This document shows, in pieces, positions 7,310 through 13,533 of a DNA stretch of 13,533 bases (position 1 is its first letter; every line of letters starts with the position of its first letter). The notes under the pieces were generated by a model, which was not told where the DNA came from, searched no databases, and saw only the letters and a list, made by a program, of their open reading frames with translations. Made by a program: the position numbers and the translations under genes. This stretch comes from Sphingomonas sp. (GTDB lineage: Bacteria > Pseudomonadota > Alphaproteobacteria > Sphingomonadales > Sphingomonadaceae), in contig JASLBO010000430.1 in assembly GCA_030146605.1 (NCBI GenBank), forward strand, positions 1 through 13,533, in the 5' to 3' direction.

Positions 7310-7980
7310 GGGACGTGTTTCTTACCTTGTTGCTGAGCGCGCTCGGCCTGCTCCTGCTCTCCGCGGGGATCGAGGACGCACGTTCGCGCAACATCGCCAA
7401 TTGGAAGAACGCCGCGATCGCGCTGCTCGCGCCGCTCTGGTGGTGGGCCAACGACCTGGCTCTCTGGCCCGACGTGGCGGTCCAGTTCGGCATCGCCAGC
7501 CTCGTCTTCGCCTTTTTCGCCGGCGCCTATGCGCTGGGACAAATGGGCGGCGGCGACGTCAAGCTGCTCGCCGCGCTGGCGCTGTGGCTGCCCGCGCAGC
7601 CGCTGATCGGCATGCTGGTGCTGATGTCGCTCGTCGGCGGCGCGCTGACGCTGGTGATGCTGATGGAGCGCTGGACGCAGCTTCGTGGCGGGATCGCTGC
7701 GCTGCCGTGGCGGACAATCGCGCCTGCGGCATTCGGCCTGGTTGCGCTGCTCATACTCGCATGGGCGGCCTGGCCGCACTTCCTCGTCCTGGTCGCGATC
7801 AACCCGATACTGGCTGCACTGGGCGTGATGATCGCGCTGATTTCGGTCGGCGTGGGACTGATCGCCGCGATGCGCGCGGCGCGGCGCGGCGGGATCGTTC
7901 CCGAGACGCCATACGGGGTCGCCATCGCGATTTCGACGCTGCTGGTATTTCGCGAACCGATTTTTAACCAGTTTACGTGA
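7306..7980 (+). CDS. cpaA: CpaA, A24-family prepilin peptidase of the Flp/Tad pilus
   Basis: A 224-residue polytopic membrane aspartic protease that cleaves the leader of Flp-type prepilins. The two catalytic aspartates are visible: D24 in GIEDARSR after helix 1, and D84 in the GGGDVK (GxGD) motif. The C-terminal PETPYGVAIAI block is the usual CpaA ending. CpaA proteins are generally near 160-180 residues; here about 60 extra, mostly hydrophobic residues (~130-190, about two helices) sit between the GGGDVK region and that ending. ATG 7306 is the first possible start after an in-frame stop at 7291, but it lies in the inverted repeat; GTG 7315, preceded by the purine-rich GGGATGGGGGAC, is a real alternative. 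It is the first gene of the pilus cluster, 54 bases before cpaB. No pilin gene lies directly upstream. Confidence 0.85.
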   Translation: MGDVFLTLLLSALGLLLLSAGIEDARSRNIANWKNAAIALLAPLWWWANDLALWPDVAVQFGIASLVFAFFAGAYALGQMGGGDVKLLAALALWLPAQPLIGMLVLMSLVGGALTLVMLMERWTQLRGGIAALPWRTIAPAAFGLVALLILAWAAWPHFLVLVAINPILAALGVMIALISVGVGLIAAMRAARRGGIVPETPYGVAIAISTLLVFREPIFNQFT

Positions 7981-8034
7981 TGCTTAACGCCGGCGCACTC
8001 GACCGGCCATGTTATTGAAAAGGCTTGAAGCGAA

Positions 8035-9060
8035 ATGGATGCACGCAAGCTCATTCTGCTCGTAGGCGCACTCGTTGTGGCCGCGATCACCGCGTTCATG
8101 GCGCGTAGCCTCGTGCTGGGCACGCCGACGCGCACCGCGGGCGCCATTCCGACCGCCGCTGCGCCGCTGAACACCACCGAGGTGATGGTCGCGACCCGCG
8201 CCTTGCCGGTGGGCACGATCCTCGACGCCACCGCGTTCAAATACGTGGCCTGGCCGAAGGAACTCGTCGACGGCGCCTATTACATCAAGGGCGAATCCGA
8301 GCCCGCCAAGCTGCAGGGCACGGTCGTCCGCTTCGCCATTCCCGCGGGTCAGCCGATCACGCAAGGCGCGCTGGTCAACCCCGGCGACCGCGGCTTCCTC
8401 GCCGCCGCGCTGGGGGCCGGCATGCGCGCCGTCACCGTTCCGGTGTCATCCCAGGGCGCCAATGTGTCGGGCTTCGTCTTTCCAGGCGACCGTATCGACC
8501 TGATGCTCACCCAGTCGGTCGCCGGCGGCGGCGACGGGCCGCCGCTCAATGCATCGGAGACGATCCTGCGCAACCTGCGCGTTCTTGCCACCGACCAGAA
8601 GACCGACAAGCAGACCGACGACAAGGGCAACACCGTCGTCACCACCTTCTCGACGGTCACCGTCGAGGCGACTCCCAAAATCGCCGAGCAGATCGCGGTC
8701 GCGCAGAAAGTCGGCGAGCTCTCGCTGTCGCTGCGCTCGATCGCCGACAACCAGGGCGAGCTCGAGGAAGCCATTGCGAACGGGGACGTGGATGTTCCCG
8801 CCGACGGCGATCCGAAGAAGGAAAAGGAAATGCTGGCGCGCGCCGCGGCCCGCCCCACGCAAAGTCGTGGGGGCTTCTCCACCGGGGCAGACGTGTCGCG
8901 CTTCCAGCGCAGCACCGTTCCGGGCCGGGCCGAGGAACCGAAACCAGCCAGTCAAGTCGCGACCCCCGCTCCGGGCGGCGCGGAGAAGAGCAAAGGTCCG
9001 GTGGTCACTGTCGCCCGAGGCAACAGTGTTACCGAAGTCGAGGTCGGGGGCAGGAATTAA
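8035..9060 (+). CDS. cpaB: CpaB (RcpC), Flp pilus assembly protein with SAF domain
   Basis: A 341-residue protein anchored by one N-terminal helix (residues ~5-28, LILLVGALVVAAITAFMARS), with the rest in the periplasm. A SAF domain follows (~49-120: VMVATRALPVGTIL, WPKELV, FAIPAGQPITQGALV). Next comes the RcpC/CpaB domain (~125-240: MRAVTVPVSSQGANVSGFVFPGDRIDLML, then VTVEATPKIAEQIAVAQKVGELSLSLR). Residues ~250-341 form a charged, low-complexity tail rich in Glu, Lys, Pro, Ala and Gly that is probably disordered. CpaB/RcpC is thought to act with the CpaC secretin in the periplasm to form or gate the pilus pore. The ATG follows a weak GAAG ribosome site. The stop lies one base before the cpaC start, with the cpaC Shine-Dalgarno inside the last cpaB codons. 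Confidence 0.92.
   Translation: MDARKLILLVGALVVAAITAFMARSLVLGTPTRTAGAIPTAAAPLNTTEVMVATRALPVGTILDATAFKYVAWPKELVDGAYYIKGESEPAKLQGTVVRFAIPAGQPITQGALVNPGDRGFLAAALGAGMRAVTVPVSSQGANVSGFVFPGDRIDLMLTQSVAGGGDGPPLNASETILRNLRVLATDQKTDKQTDDKGNTVVTTFSTVTVEATPKIAEQIAVAQKVGELSLSLRSIADNQGELEEAIANGDVDVPADGDPKKEKEMLARAAARPTQSRGGFSTGADVSRFQRSTVPGRAEEPKPASQVATPAPGGAEKSKGPVVTVARGNSVTEVEVGGRN
9052..9055 (+). promoter_or_regulatory. Ribosome binding site of cpaC
   Basis: AGGA lies six bases before ATG 9062 and inside the 3' end of cpaB. It supports this start over the much longer open frame that runs back to 8549. Confidence 0.6.
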
Positions 9061-9061
9061 G

Positions 9062-10750
9062 ATGCGCAGCAAGACACTCCTGAACCGGGCGCTCGGCGCC
9101 ACGGTGATGGCGGGACTGGCGATGAGCCTGCCTGCCGAAGTAATGGCCCAGTCGCGCGCGAAAGCGCGCGTGGCGAACCTCCCGGTGGGGACGCAGCGCC
9201 CGACGCGTGAAGTCCTGCTCTCGGTCGGCGAGGGCGAACTGATCACGCTGCCTTCGAACGTCTCCAGCGTCTGGACCTCGAACCCGGGAGTGGCCGACGT
9301 CTATGTGACCAACCCCCGCCAGATCCACTTGTTCGGCAAGGATTTCGGCGAGGCGACGATCTTCGCGACCGCCCCCGGCGGCGGCGTCGTCTATTCAACC
9401 AATGTCCGCGTCGCGCAGAACGTCACCTCGATCGATCGCATGATGAGGGCAGCGATGCCCGGGGTCGACATCACCATAACCACCGTCGGCCAGCTCGCGG
9501 TGCTCAACGGCACCGTCGCCTCGCCTGCCGAGAGCGAGGAGGCACAGCGCTTCGTGCTCTCCGCGCTCAATCCCGGCATCAACGTCTCGGAGCCGGGCGC
9601 CCAGCTCAAATTCATGGTGATGAACCGCCTGCGCACGGCGACGCCGCTGCAGGTCAACCTGCAGGTGCGCTTCGCCGAAGTGAGCCGCAGCTTCATGAAG
9701 AATGTCGGGGTCAACATCGGCACGCGCGACCAGACGGGGGGCTTTTCGTTCGGCCTCGCCACCGGCCGGAACCCGGGCGCGTTCACTGCGGCCGACCTCG
9801 CCCAGTTCCCGACCGCGGAAATCCCGGTTCCAGGCGGCGGCGTCATCAGGGGACCCTATGACCCGTCGACGGGGCAGTTCATCAATCCGCGCAGCACCTC
9901 GGTCACCAACATCGCCAAGGGATCCGATTTCTCGACGCTCGGCCTCGCCGGAAAGCTGCTCGGGATCGACGTGCTTTCGGCGATCGATCTGGGCGAGACC
10001 ATCGGCCAGGTGACCACCCTCGCCACGCCGAACCTGACCGCTCTTTCGGGTGAGACGGCGACGTTCCTCGCCGGCGGCGAAATCCCGATCCCGATCTCGC
10101 AGGGACTGGGCGCGACTTCGATCGAGTACAAGCAATATGGCGTCAGCCTGGCGTTCACGCCGACCGTGCTCGCCGACGGCCGCATATCGATGCGCGTCCG
10201 GCCGGAAGTGTCGCAGCTCTCTTCCGCAGGCGCCGTTCAATTCAACGGGATCAGCGTCCCCGCACTTACCACCCGTCGCAGCGAGACTACGGTCGAGCTT
10301 GGCTCGGGCGAGAGCATGGTGATCGGCGGCCTGCTGCAGAATTCGCACAACAACTCGATCAGCAAGACCCCCGGCATCGGCGACATCCCGATCCTCGGAA
10401 CGCTGTTCCGTTCGAACGGCTTCCAGCGCAACGAGACCGAGCTGGTGATCGTGATCACGCCGTATCTGGTGAAGCCGGTAAACGCCAACCAGATCGTGCT
10501 GCCGACCGACGGCTATCGCGCGCCCAATGATCTGGAGCGCATCATCGGCGGCCAGCTCAATGCCAGTTCCGGCGCCGACCGGCCCAAGCCGATGATGGCT
10601 CCGGGCAACGCGACCCCCGCAGTCGGGGCCTTCGCGCCCGGGCCCGGGCTGCCGGCACCGTCCAATCGCGCCGTTCAGCCTGCCAAGGCTCCGCCCGCTC
10701 CCTCGAAGCCGAAAAAGGGTGGCAGCGCCGCCCCCGGCTTCGGCTTCTGA
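9062..10750 (+). CDS. cpaC: CpaC (RcpA), Flp/Tad pilus outer-membrane secretin
   Basis: A 562-residue secretin of the type II/III secretion family that forms the outer-membrane pore for the Tad pilus. The signal peptide covers residues 1-29 (cleavage after VMA). The N-terminal pilus domain is at ~48-120 (REVLLSVGEGELITLP, VWTSNPGVADVYV, LFGKDFGEATIF). A BON-like segment at ~122-170 contains TTVGQLAVLNGTV. The secretin domain spans ~198-472 (VNLQVRFAEVSRSFMKNVGV, TLATPNLTALSGETATFLAGG, VIGGLLQ, PGIGDIPILGTLF, ETELVIVITPYLVKP). The last ~60 residues are a Pro/Ala/Gly-rich tail. The open frame extends upstream to 8549 over cpaB, but the signal peptide and ribosome site fix the start at 9062. It sits between cpaB and cpaD in the pilus cluster, the standard order. 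Confidence 0.95.
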   Translation: MRSKTLLNRALGATVMAGLAMSLPAEVMAQSRAKARVANLPVGTQRPTREVLLSVGEGELITLPSNVSSVWTSNPGVADVYVTNPRQIHLFGKDFGEATIFATAPGGGVVYSTNVRVAQNVTSIDRMMRAAMPGVDITITTVGQLAVLNGTVASPAESEEAQRFVLSALNPGINVSEPGAQLKFMVMNRLRTATPLQVNLQVRFAEVSRSFMKNVGVNIGTRDQTGGFSFGLATGRNPGAFTAADLAQFPTAEIPVPGGGVIRGPYDPSTGQFINPRSTSVTNIAKGSDFSTLGLAGKLLGIDVLSAIDLGETIGQVTTLATPNLTALSGETATFLAGGEIPIPISQGLGATSIEYKQYGVSLAFTPTVLADGRISMRVRPEVSQLSSAGAVQFNGISVPALTTRRSETTVELGSGESMVIGGLLQNSHNNSISKTPGIGDIPILGTLFRSNGFQRNETELVIVITPYLVKPVNANQIVLPTDGYRAPNDLERIIGGQLNASSGADRPKPMMAPGNATPAVGAFAPGPGLPAPSNRAVQPAKAPPAPSKPKKGGSAAPGFGF

Positions 10751-10756
10751 TGTCCT

Positions 10757-10762
10757 GAGGAG
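10757..10762 (+). promoter_or_regulatory. Ribosome binding site of cpaD
   Basis: GAGGAG, six bases before ATG 10769, in the 18-base gap after cpaC. A strong Shine-Dalgarno that fixes the cpaD start. Confidence 0.75.
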
Positions 10763-10768
10763 ATCGCA

Positions 10769-11398
10769 ATGTTGTCGCGCTTCACTCCCCTCCTCCTCGC
10801 TCCGATCGCGCTGTTGAGCGCGTGCGGAAGCTATAATGGCGGCCTCGAATCGGCGAACCAGCCCGTGGTCGAACGAAACGATTATGTGTTCGACGTGCAG
10901 ACCCAGGACCGGGGGCTCGCTGCCGGCGAAAGCCAGCGCCTCGCGGGATGGCTCGGTTCGATGGGGCTTCGCTATGGCGACCGCCTCGCGATCGACGACA
11001 GCGGCCAGAACGACGTGGCCAAAAGCCAGATCGCCGATCATGCCGGCCGCTATGGTCTGCTGCTTTCCGACCAAGTGCCCGTGACGGTGGGCGAGATCCC
11101 CCCCGGTGCGGTTCGCGTGGTCGTCACCCGCACTACGGCCAGCGTGCCGAACTGTCCGGACCATTCGCGCATGTATCAGCCCGATTACTCGGCCAGCACC
11201 AGCTCGAACTTCGGCTGTGCGACCAACAGCAATCTCGCCGCGATGGTCGCTGACCCGGCAGATCTGGTGCGTGGCGCGCCGGGTTCGCCGCTCACCGATT
11301 CGGCGACTTCGAGCAAGGCGGTGAACGCCTGGCGCCGCGCGGTACCGACGGGCGCCGGCGGCACTGCGGTCAAGGCCGATACTGGAGGCACCAAGTGA
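10769..11398 (+). CDS. cpaD: CpaD family Flp pilus assembly lipoprotein
   Basis: A 209-residue outer-membrane lipoprotein. The first 18 residues form a type II signal peptide ending in the lipobox L16-S-A-C19, so C19 should be lipidated. The mature part shows the CpaD blocks DYVFDVQTQDRGLAAGESQRLAGWL, VRVVVTRTTASVPNCPDHS and SNFGCATNSNLAAMVADPADLVRG. Two cysteines (in NCPDHS and FGCATN) may form a disulfide. CpaD is thought to assist placement or stability of the CpaC secretin. The family is divergent, so its fold-level function is less certain than its identity. It lies 18 bases after cpaC, with a strong ribosome site. The stop overlaps the GTG start of cpaE by four bases (GTGA). Confidence 0.9.
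   Translation: MLSRFTPLLLAPIALLSACGSYNGGLESANQPVVERNDYVFDVQTQDRGLAAGESQRLAGWLGSMGLRYGDRLAIDDSGQNDVAKSQIADHAGRYGLLLSDQVPVTVGEIPPGAVRVVVTRTTASVPNCPDHSRMYQPDYSASTSSNFGCATNSNLAAMVADPADLVRGAPGSPLTDSATSSKAVNAWRRAVPTGAGGTAVKADTGGTK
11384..11388 (+). promoter_or_regulatory. Ribosome binding site of cpaE
   Basis: GGAGG, six bases before GTG 11395 and inside the end of cpaD. It supports GTG as the true cpaE start. Confidence 0.75.
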
Positions 11399-12675
11399 AC
11401 GCGCCCTTCAACCCGTCACGCACCGCCCATCGCGAGCCGTTCATCGCCTTCGTCTGCGACGAAGCTACGGCAGAAGCCCTGCGGCCGATCGCCGTCGAGC
11501 TCGGCTGGTCGCCCGAGAAGGTCAACAAGGGCGGGCTGCGCAACGCAGTCCAGACCCTGTCGGTTTCGGCGAGCCCGAACGTGCTGTTCGTCGACCTTTC
11601 CGAATCGGGCGATCCGCTCAACGACATCAACGCGCTCGCCGAGGTCTGCGAGCCGGGGACGATCGTGATCGCATCGGGCCAGGTCAACGACGTGCGTCTC
11701 TATCGCGACCTCGTCGCGAGCGGCATCCACGATTATCTGCTCAAGCCGCTCAATCCCGATGCGCTGCGCGACACCTTCGCGCAGGCGCAGACCTCGCTCA
11801 ACGCGCCCAAGCAGACCGAGTCCGGGAGCGACGTGCCGCATTGCGCGGTCGCCGTCATCGGCACGCGCGGCGGCTGCGGCGCATCGACGATCGCGACTTC
11901 GCTCGCCTGGCTGCTGAGCGACAAGCACGTGCGGACCACGGCGCTGCTCGACCTCGACGTGCATTTCGGCACCGGCGCGCTCGCGCTCGATCTCGAGCCG
12001 GGCCGCGGCCTGACCGACGCGATCGAGAATCCCAGCCGCATCGACGGGCTGTTCATCGAACGTGCGATGGTGAAGGCGTCGGAACGCCTCGCCGTCCTGT
12101 CGGCCGAGGCCCCGATCAACGCACCCGTCCTGACCGACGGCGCCGCTTTCTACCAATTGCAGGAAGAGATGCGCAGTGCGTACGAATGCACCGTCGTCGA
12201 TCTGCCACGCAACATGCTGGTCAACCATCCGCATCTGATCACCGACGTCCAGGTGGCGGTGCTGGTGACCGAGCTGACGCTGGCCGCTGCCCGCGACGCG
12301 ATCCGCATCCTCAGCTGGTTCAAGTCGAACGCGCCGCAGACGCAGGTCATCGTCGTGGCGAACAAGGTTCAGCCGCAGGCGGTGCTCGAGATCAGCCGCA
12401 AGGACTTCGAGGGCTCGATCGAGCGCAAGATCGACGTGCTGATCCCGTTCGAGCAAAAGGCGGCCACACAGGCGGCCAAGCTCGGCAAGCCGCTCTCCGA
12501 AGTCGGCAAGTCGGTCAAGTCGCTGGCGCCGCTCGGCGAACTCGCGACGCGGATCATCGCGATCACCGATTCGGGCGAACGCGACGACAAGTCCGCGAAG
12601 CCGGCCAAGGGCGCGAAGGGCAGCTCGCTGTTCGACAAGATCAAGGTCAAGATGCCGTCAAAGGCGAAAAAGTAA
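11395..12675 (+). CDS. cpaE: CpaE (TadZ-like), MinD/ParA-family pilus localisation ATPase
   Basis: A 426-residue cytoplasmic protein. Residues ~15-135 form a receiver-like domain (FIAFVCDEATAEAL, VLFVDLSESGDPLND, GTIVIASG, GIHDYLLKPLNPDAL). Residues ~150-395 form a MinD/ParA-type ATPase domain (VAVIGTRGGCGASTIATSLAWLL, TTALLDLDVHFGTGALALDLEP, CTVVDLPRNM). The nucleotide loop reads R158-G-G-C-G-A-S164-T165: Arg replaces the deviant Walker lysine and Ala replaces the P-loop lysine, as in other CpaE/TadZ proteins. ATP may therefore be bound weakly or used structurally. The C-terminus is a Lys-rich basic tail. CpaE/TadZ places the pilus machine at a cell pole and recruits the other components. 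The GTG start is supported by a GGAGG site and a 4-base overlap with cpaD. The next gene is tadB, not the usual cpaF. Confidence 0.93.
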   Translation: MNAPFNPSRTAHREPFIAFVCDEATAEALRPIAVELGWSPEKVNKGGLRNAVQTLSVSASPNVLFVDLSESGDPLNDINALAEVCEPGTIVIASGQVNDVRLYRDLVASGIHDYLLKPLNPDALRDTFAQAQTSLNAPKQTESGSDVPHCAVAVIGTRGGCGASTIATSLAWLLSDKHVRTTALLDLDVHFGTGALALDLEPGRGLTDAIENPSRIDGLFIERAMVKASERLAVLSAEAPINAPVLTDGAAFYQLQEEMRSAYECTVVDLPRNMLVNHPHLITDVQVAVLVTELTLAAARDAIRILSWFKSNAPQTQVIVVANKVQPQAVLEISRKDFEGSIERKIDVLIPFEQKAATQAAKLGKPLSEVGKSVKSLAPLGELATRIIAITDSGERDDKSAKPAKGAKGSSLFDKIKVKMPSKAKK

Positions 12676-12684
12676 TCATTCCGT

Positions 12685-12697
12685 GCCCATGATGGGC
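12685..12697. repeat. Short palindrome between cpaE and tadB
   Basis: GCCCAT-G-ATGGGC, a 13-base palindrome in the 51-base gap after cpaE. In RNA it could form a small hairpin ten bases after the cpaE stop. There is no T-run, so a terminator is unlikely; it may be an mRNA-stabilising or regulatory element, or chance. Confidence 0.35.
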
Positions 12698-12712
12698 GCG
12701 GGATACAGGTTT

Positions 12713-12717
12713 GGAGG
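12713..12717 (+). promoter_or_regulatory. Ribosome binding site of tadB
   Basis: GGAGG, nine bases before GTG 12727. It marks the tadB start; there is no in-frame ATG between the cpaE stop and this GTG. Confidence 0.65.
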
Positions 12718-12726
12718 CACCTCGGC

Positions 12727-13533
12727 GTGGAATTGCTGCCGGTTTTGATGCTTGGCGGAGGCACCTTCCTGGTCCTCTCGCTGATGGTGCTCGCTTTGTC
12801 GGGGCCGTCGGTGGCACGCGCGAGTGCGCGCCGGTTGAACGGCCTGCGCGAGCGCCATGCCGGCACTGCCGGCGCGGTGGCGATGGAAGCGCAGATCCGC
12901 CGCGTCACCAGCAAGGGGGCGAGCGGCATGGATATCGCCGCGTCGCGCTTCCTGCCCAACCCGGCATTGCTCCAGAAGCGCCTCAACATGACCGGCAAGA
13001 ACTGGTCGCTGAGCCAATATGGCATGGTCACGCTGGGGCTGATCGTGGTTCCCGCCGCGTTGCTCTATCTCAAGGGCGCACCGGTCTGGCTGGCGCTGTT
13101 CATCGGCCTTTTCATCGGCGTCGGACTGCCGCACAAGGCGGTGAGCTTCTTCATCGCCCGGCGCATCGGACAATTCACTTCGAAGTTCCCCGATGCGATC
13201 GATCTGCTCGTGCGCGGCCTGCGTTCGGGTCTGCCGATTACCGAGACGATGGGCGTCGTCGGCCAGGAAGTACCAGGCCCGGTCGGCGAGGAATTCCGCG
13301 CCGTCTCCGACAAGATGAAGATCGGGCGCACGCTCGACTCCGCGCTGCAGGAAACCGCGGACCGGCTCGGCACGCCCGAATTCCAGTTCTTCACGATCAC
13401 CATCGCAATCCAGCGCGAGACCGGCGGCAACCTTGCCGAGACGCTCGGCAACCTCGCCGAAGTGCTGCGCAAACGCGCGCAGATGAAGCTCAAGATCAAG
13501 GCGATGTCTTCGGAATCCAAGGCATCGGCGCTG
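12727..13533 (+). CDS. tadB: TadB, inner-membrane platform protein of the Tad pilus (type II secretion F family), 3' end cut by window
   Basis: The frame starts at GTG 12727 behind a GGAGG site and stays open to the window end, giving 269 visible residues. Residues 1-26 are a membrane helix (VLMLGGGTFLVLSLMVLAL). A cytoplasmic linker follows to ~95, then two close helices (~98-135: YGMVTLGLIVVPAALLYL, WLALFIGLFIGVGL). The T2SSF domain begins near 150 (FTSKFPDAIDLLVRGLRSGL, VGEEFRAVSDKMKIG, TPEFQFFTITIAIQRETGGN, LAETLGNLAEVLRKR). TadB and TadC form the inner-membrane platform that couples the motor ATPase to pilin assembly. The C-terminal membrane helices lie beyond the window. It stands 51 bases after cpaE, the place where cpaF/tadA is often found. 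Confidence 0.92.
   Translation, partial: MELLPVLMLGGGTFLVLSLMVLALSGPSVARASARRLNGLRERHAGTAGAVAMEAQIRRVTSKGASGMDIAASRFLPNPALLQKRLNMTGKNWSLSQYGMVTLGLIVVPAALLYLKGAPVWLALFIGLFIGVGLPHKAVSFFIARRIGQFTSKFPDAIDLLVRGLRSGLPITETMGVVGQEVPGPVGEEFRAVSDKMKIGRTLDSALQETADRLGTPEFQFFTITIAIQRETGGNLAETLGNLAEVLRKRAQMKLKIKAMSSESKASAL

Noticed and set aside
6621..7967. 448-codon + strand frame across the hydrolase and cpaA
   Set aside because: Antisense to one real gene and out of frame with another; no family features.
8549..9061. Longer start for cpaC
   Set aside because: It overlaps cpaB; ATG 9062 has a Shine-Dalgarno and begins a signal peptide.
9395..11164. 589-codon open frame on the - strand
   Set aside because: Antisense to cpaC and cpaD; a GC-rich shadow frame with His/Arg/Asp-rich translation and no domain.
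1..13533. Mobile elements, CRISPR arrays, tRNA or rRNA genes
   Set aside because: No transposase or integrase motifs, terminal repeats, regularly spaced repeats or RNA gene signatures were seen on either strand.

Overview
The window is GC-rich, protein-dense DNA with a codon style (GCC/CTC/GGC-rich, many GTG starts, genes overlapping by 1-4 bases) and gene content typical of an alphaproteobacterium. A sphingomonad (Sphingomonas or a close relative) is the most likely source. That assignment is inferred from gene content and composition; there is no rRNA or other marker gene here.

Left block (2-4631, + strand): three tightly coupled genes. The first is the 3' part of a large DUF5695-type protein. 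The second is a secreted Svx/AvrXca-like (DUF6055-type) putative zinc metallopeptidase with a C-terminal hexapeptide beta-helix. The third is a POT/PTR2-family proton-coupled peptide transporter. They overlap by 1 and 4 bases, so they are probably one transcript. A plausible but unproven reading is an envelope or extracellular polymer-processing and peptide-uptake unit. This is the least described part of the window.

Middle block (4662-7256, - strand): an alpha/beta-hydrolase (lysophospholipase/monoacylglycerol lipase type) overlaps by 4 bases a DAO-family FAD oxidoreductase resembling D-arginine dehydrogenase. After a 157-base gap comes a hotdog-fold acyl-CoA thioesterase. It converges with the transporter gene, with only 30 bases between the stops.

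Right block (7306-13533, + strand): a Flp/Tad type IVc pilus assembly locus in the order cpaA (prepilin peptidase), cpaB, cpaC (secretin), cpaD (lipoprotein), cpaE (TadZ-like ATPase) and tadB (inner-membrane platform, cut by the window end). Good Shine-Dalgarno sequences precede cpaC, cpaD, cpaE and tadB. No pilin gene lies just upstream of cpaA, and no cpaF/tadA motor ATPase lies between cpaE and tadB, so these parts must be encoded elsewhere or further downstream. The 49-base divergent region between the hydrolase and cpaA holds a perfect 11-base inverted repeat whose right arm covers the cpaA start codon. It is the clearest candidate regulatory element in the window.

No tRNA, rRNA, CRISPR array, insertion sequence or phage gene was seen, and no stretch over 300 bases lacks a gene.
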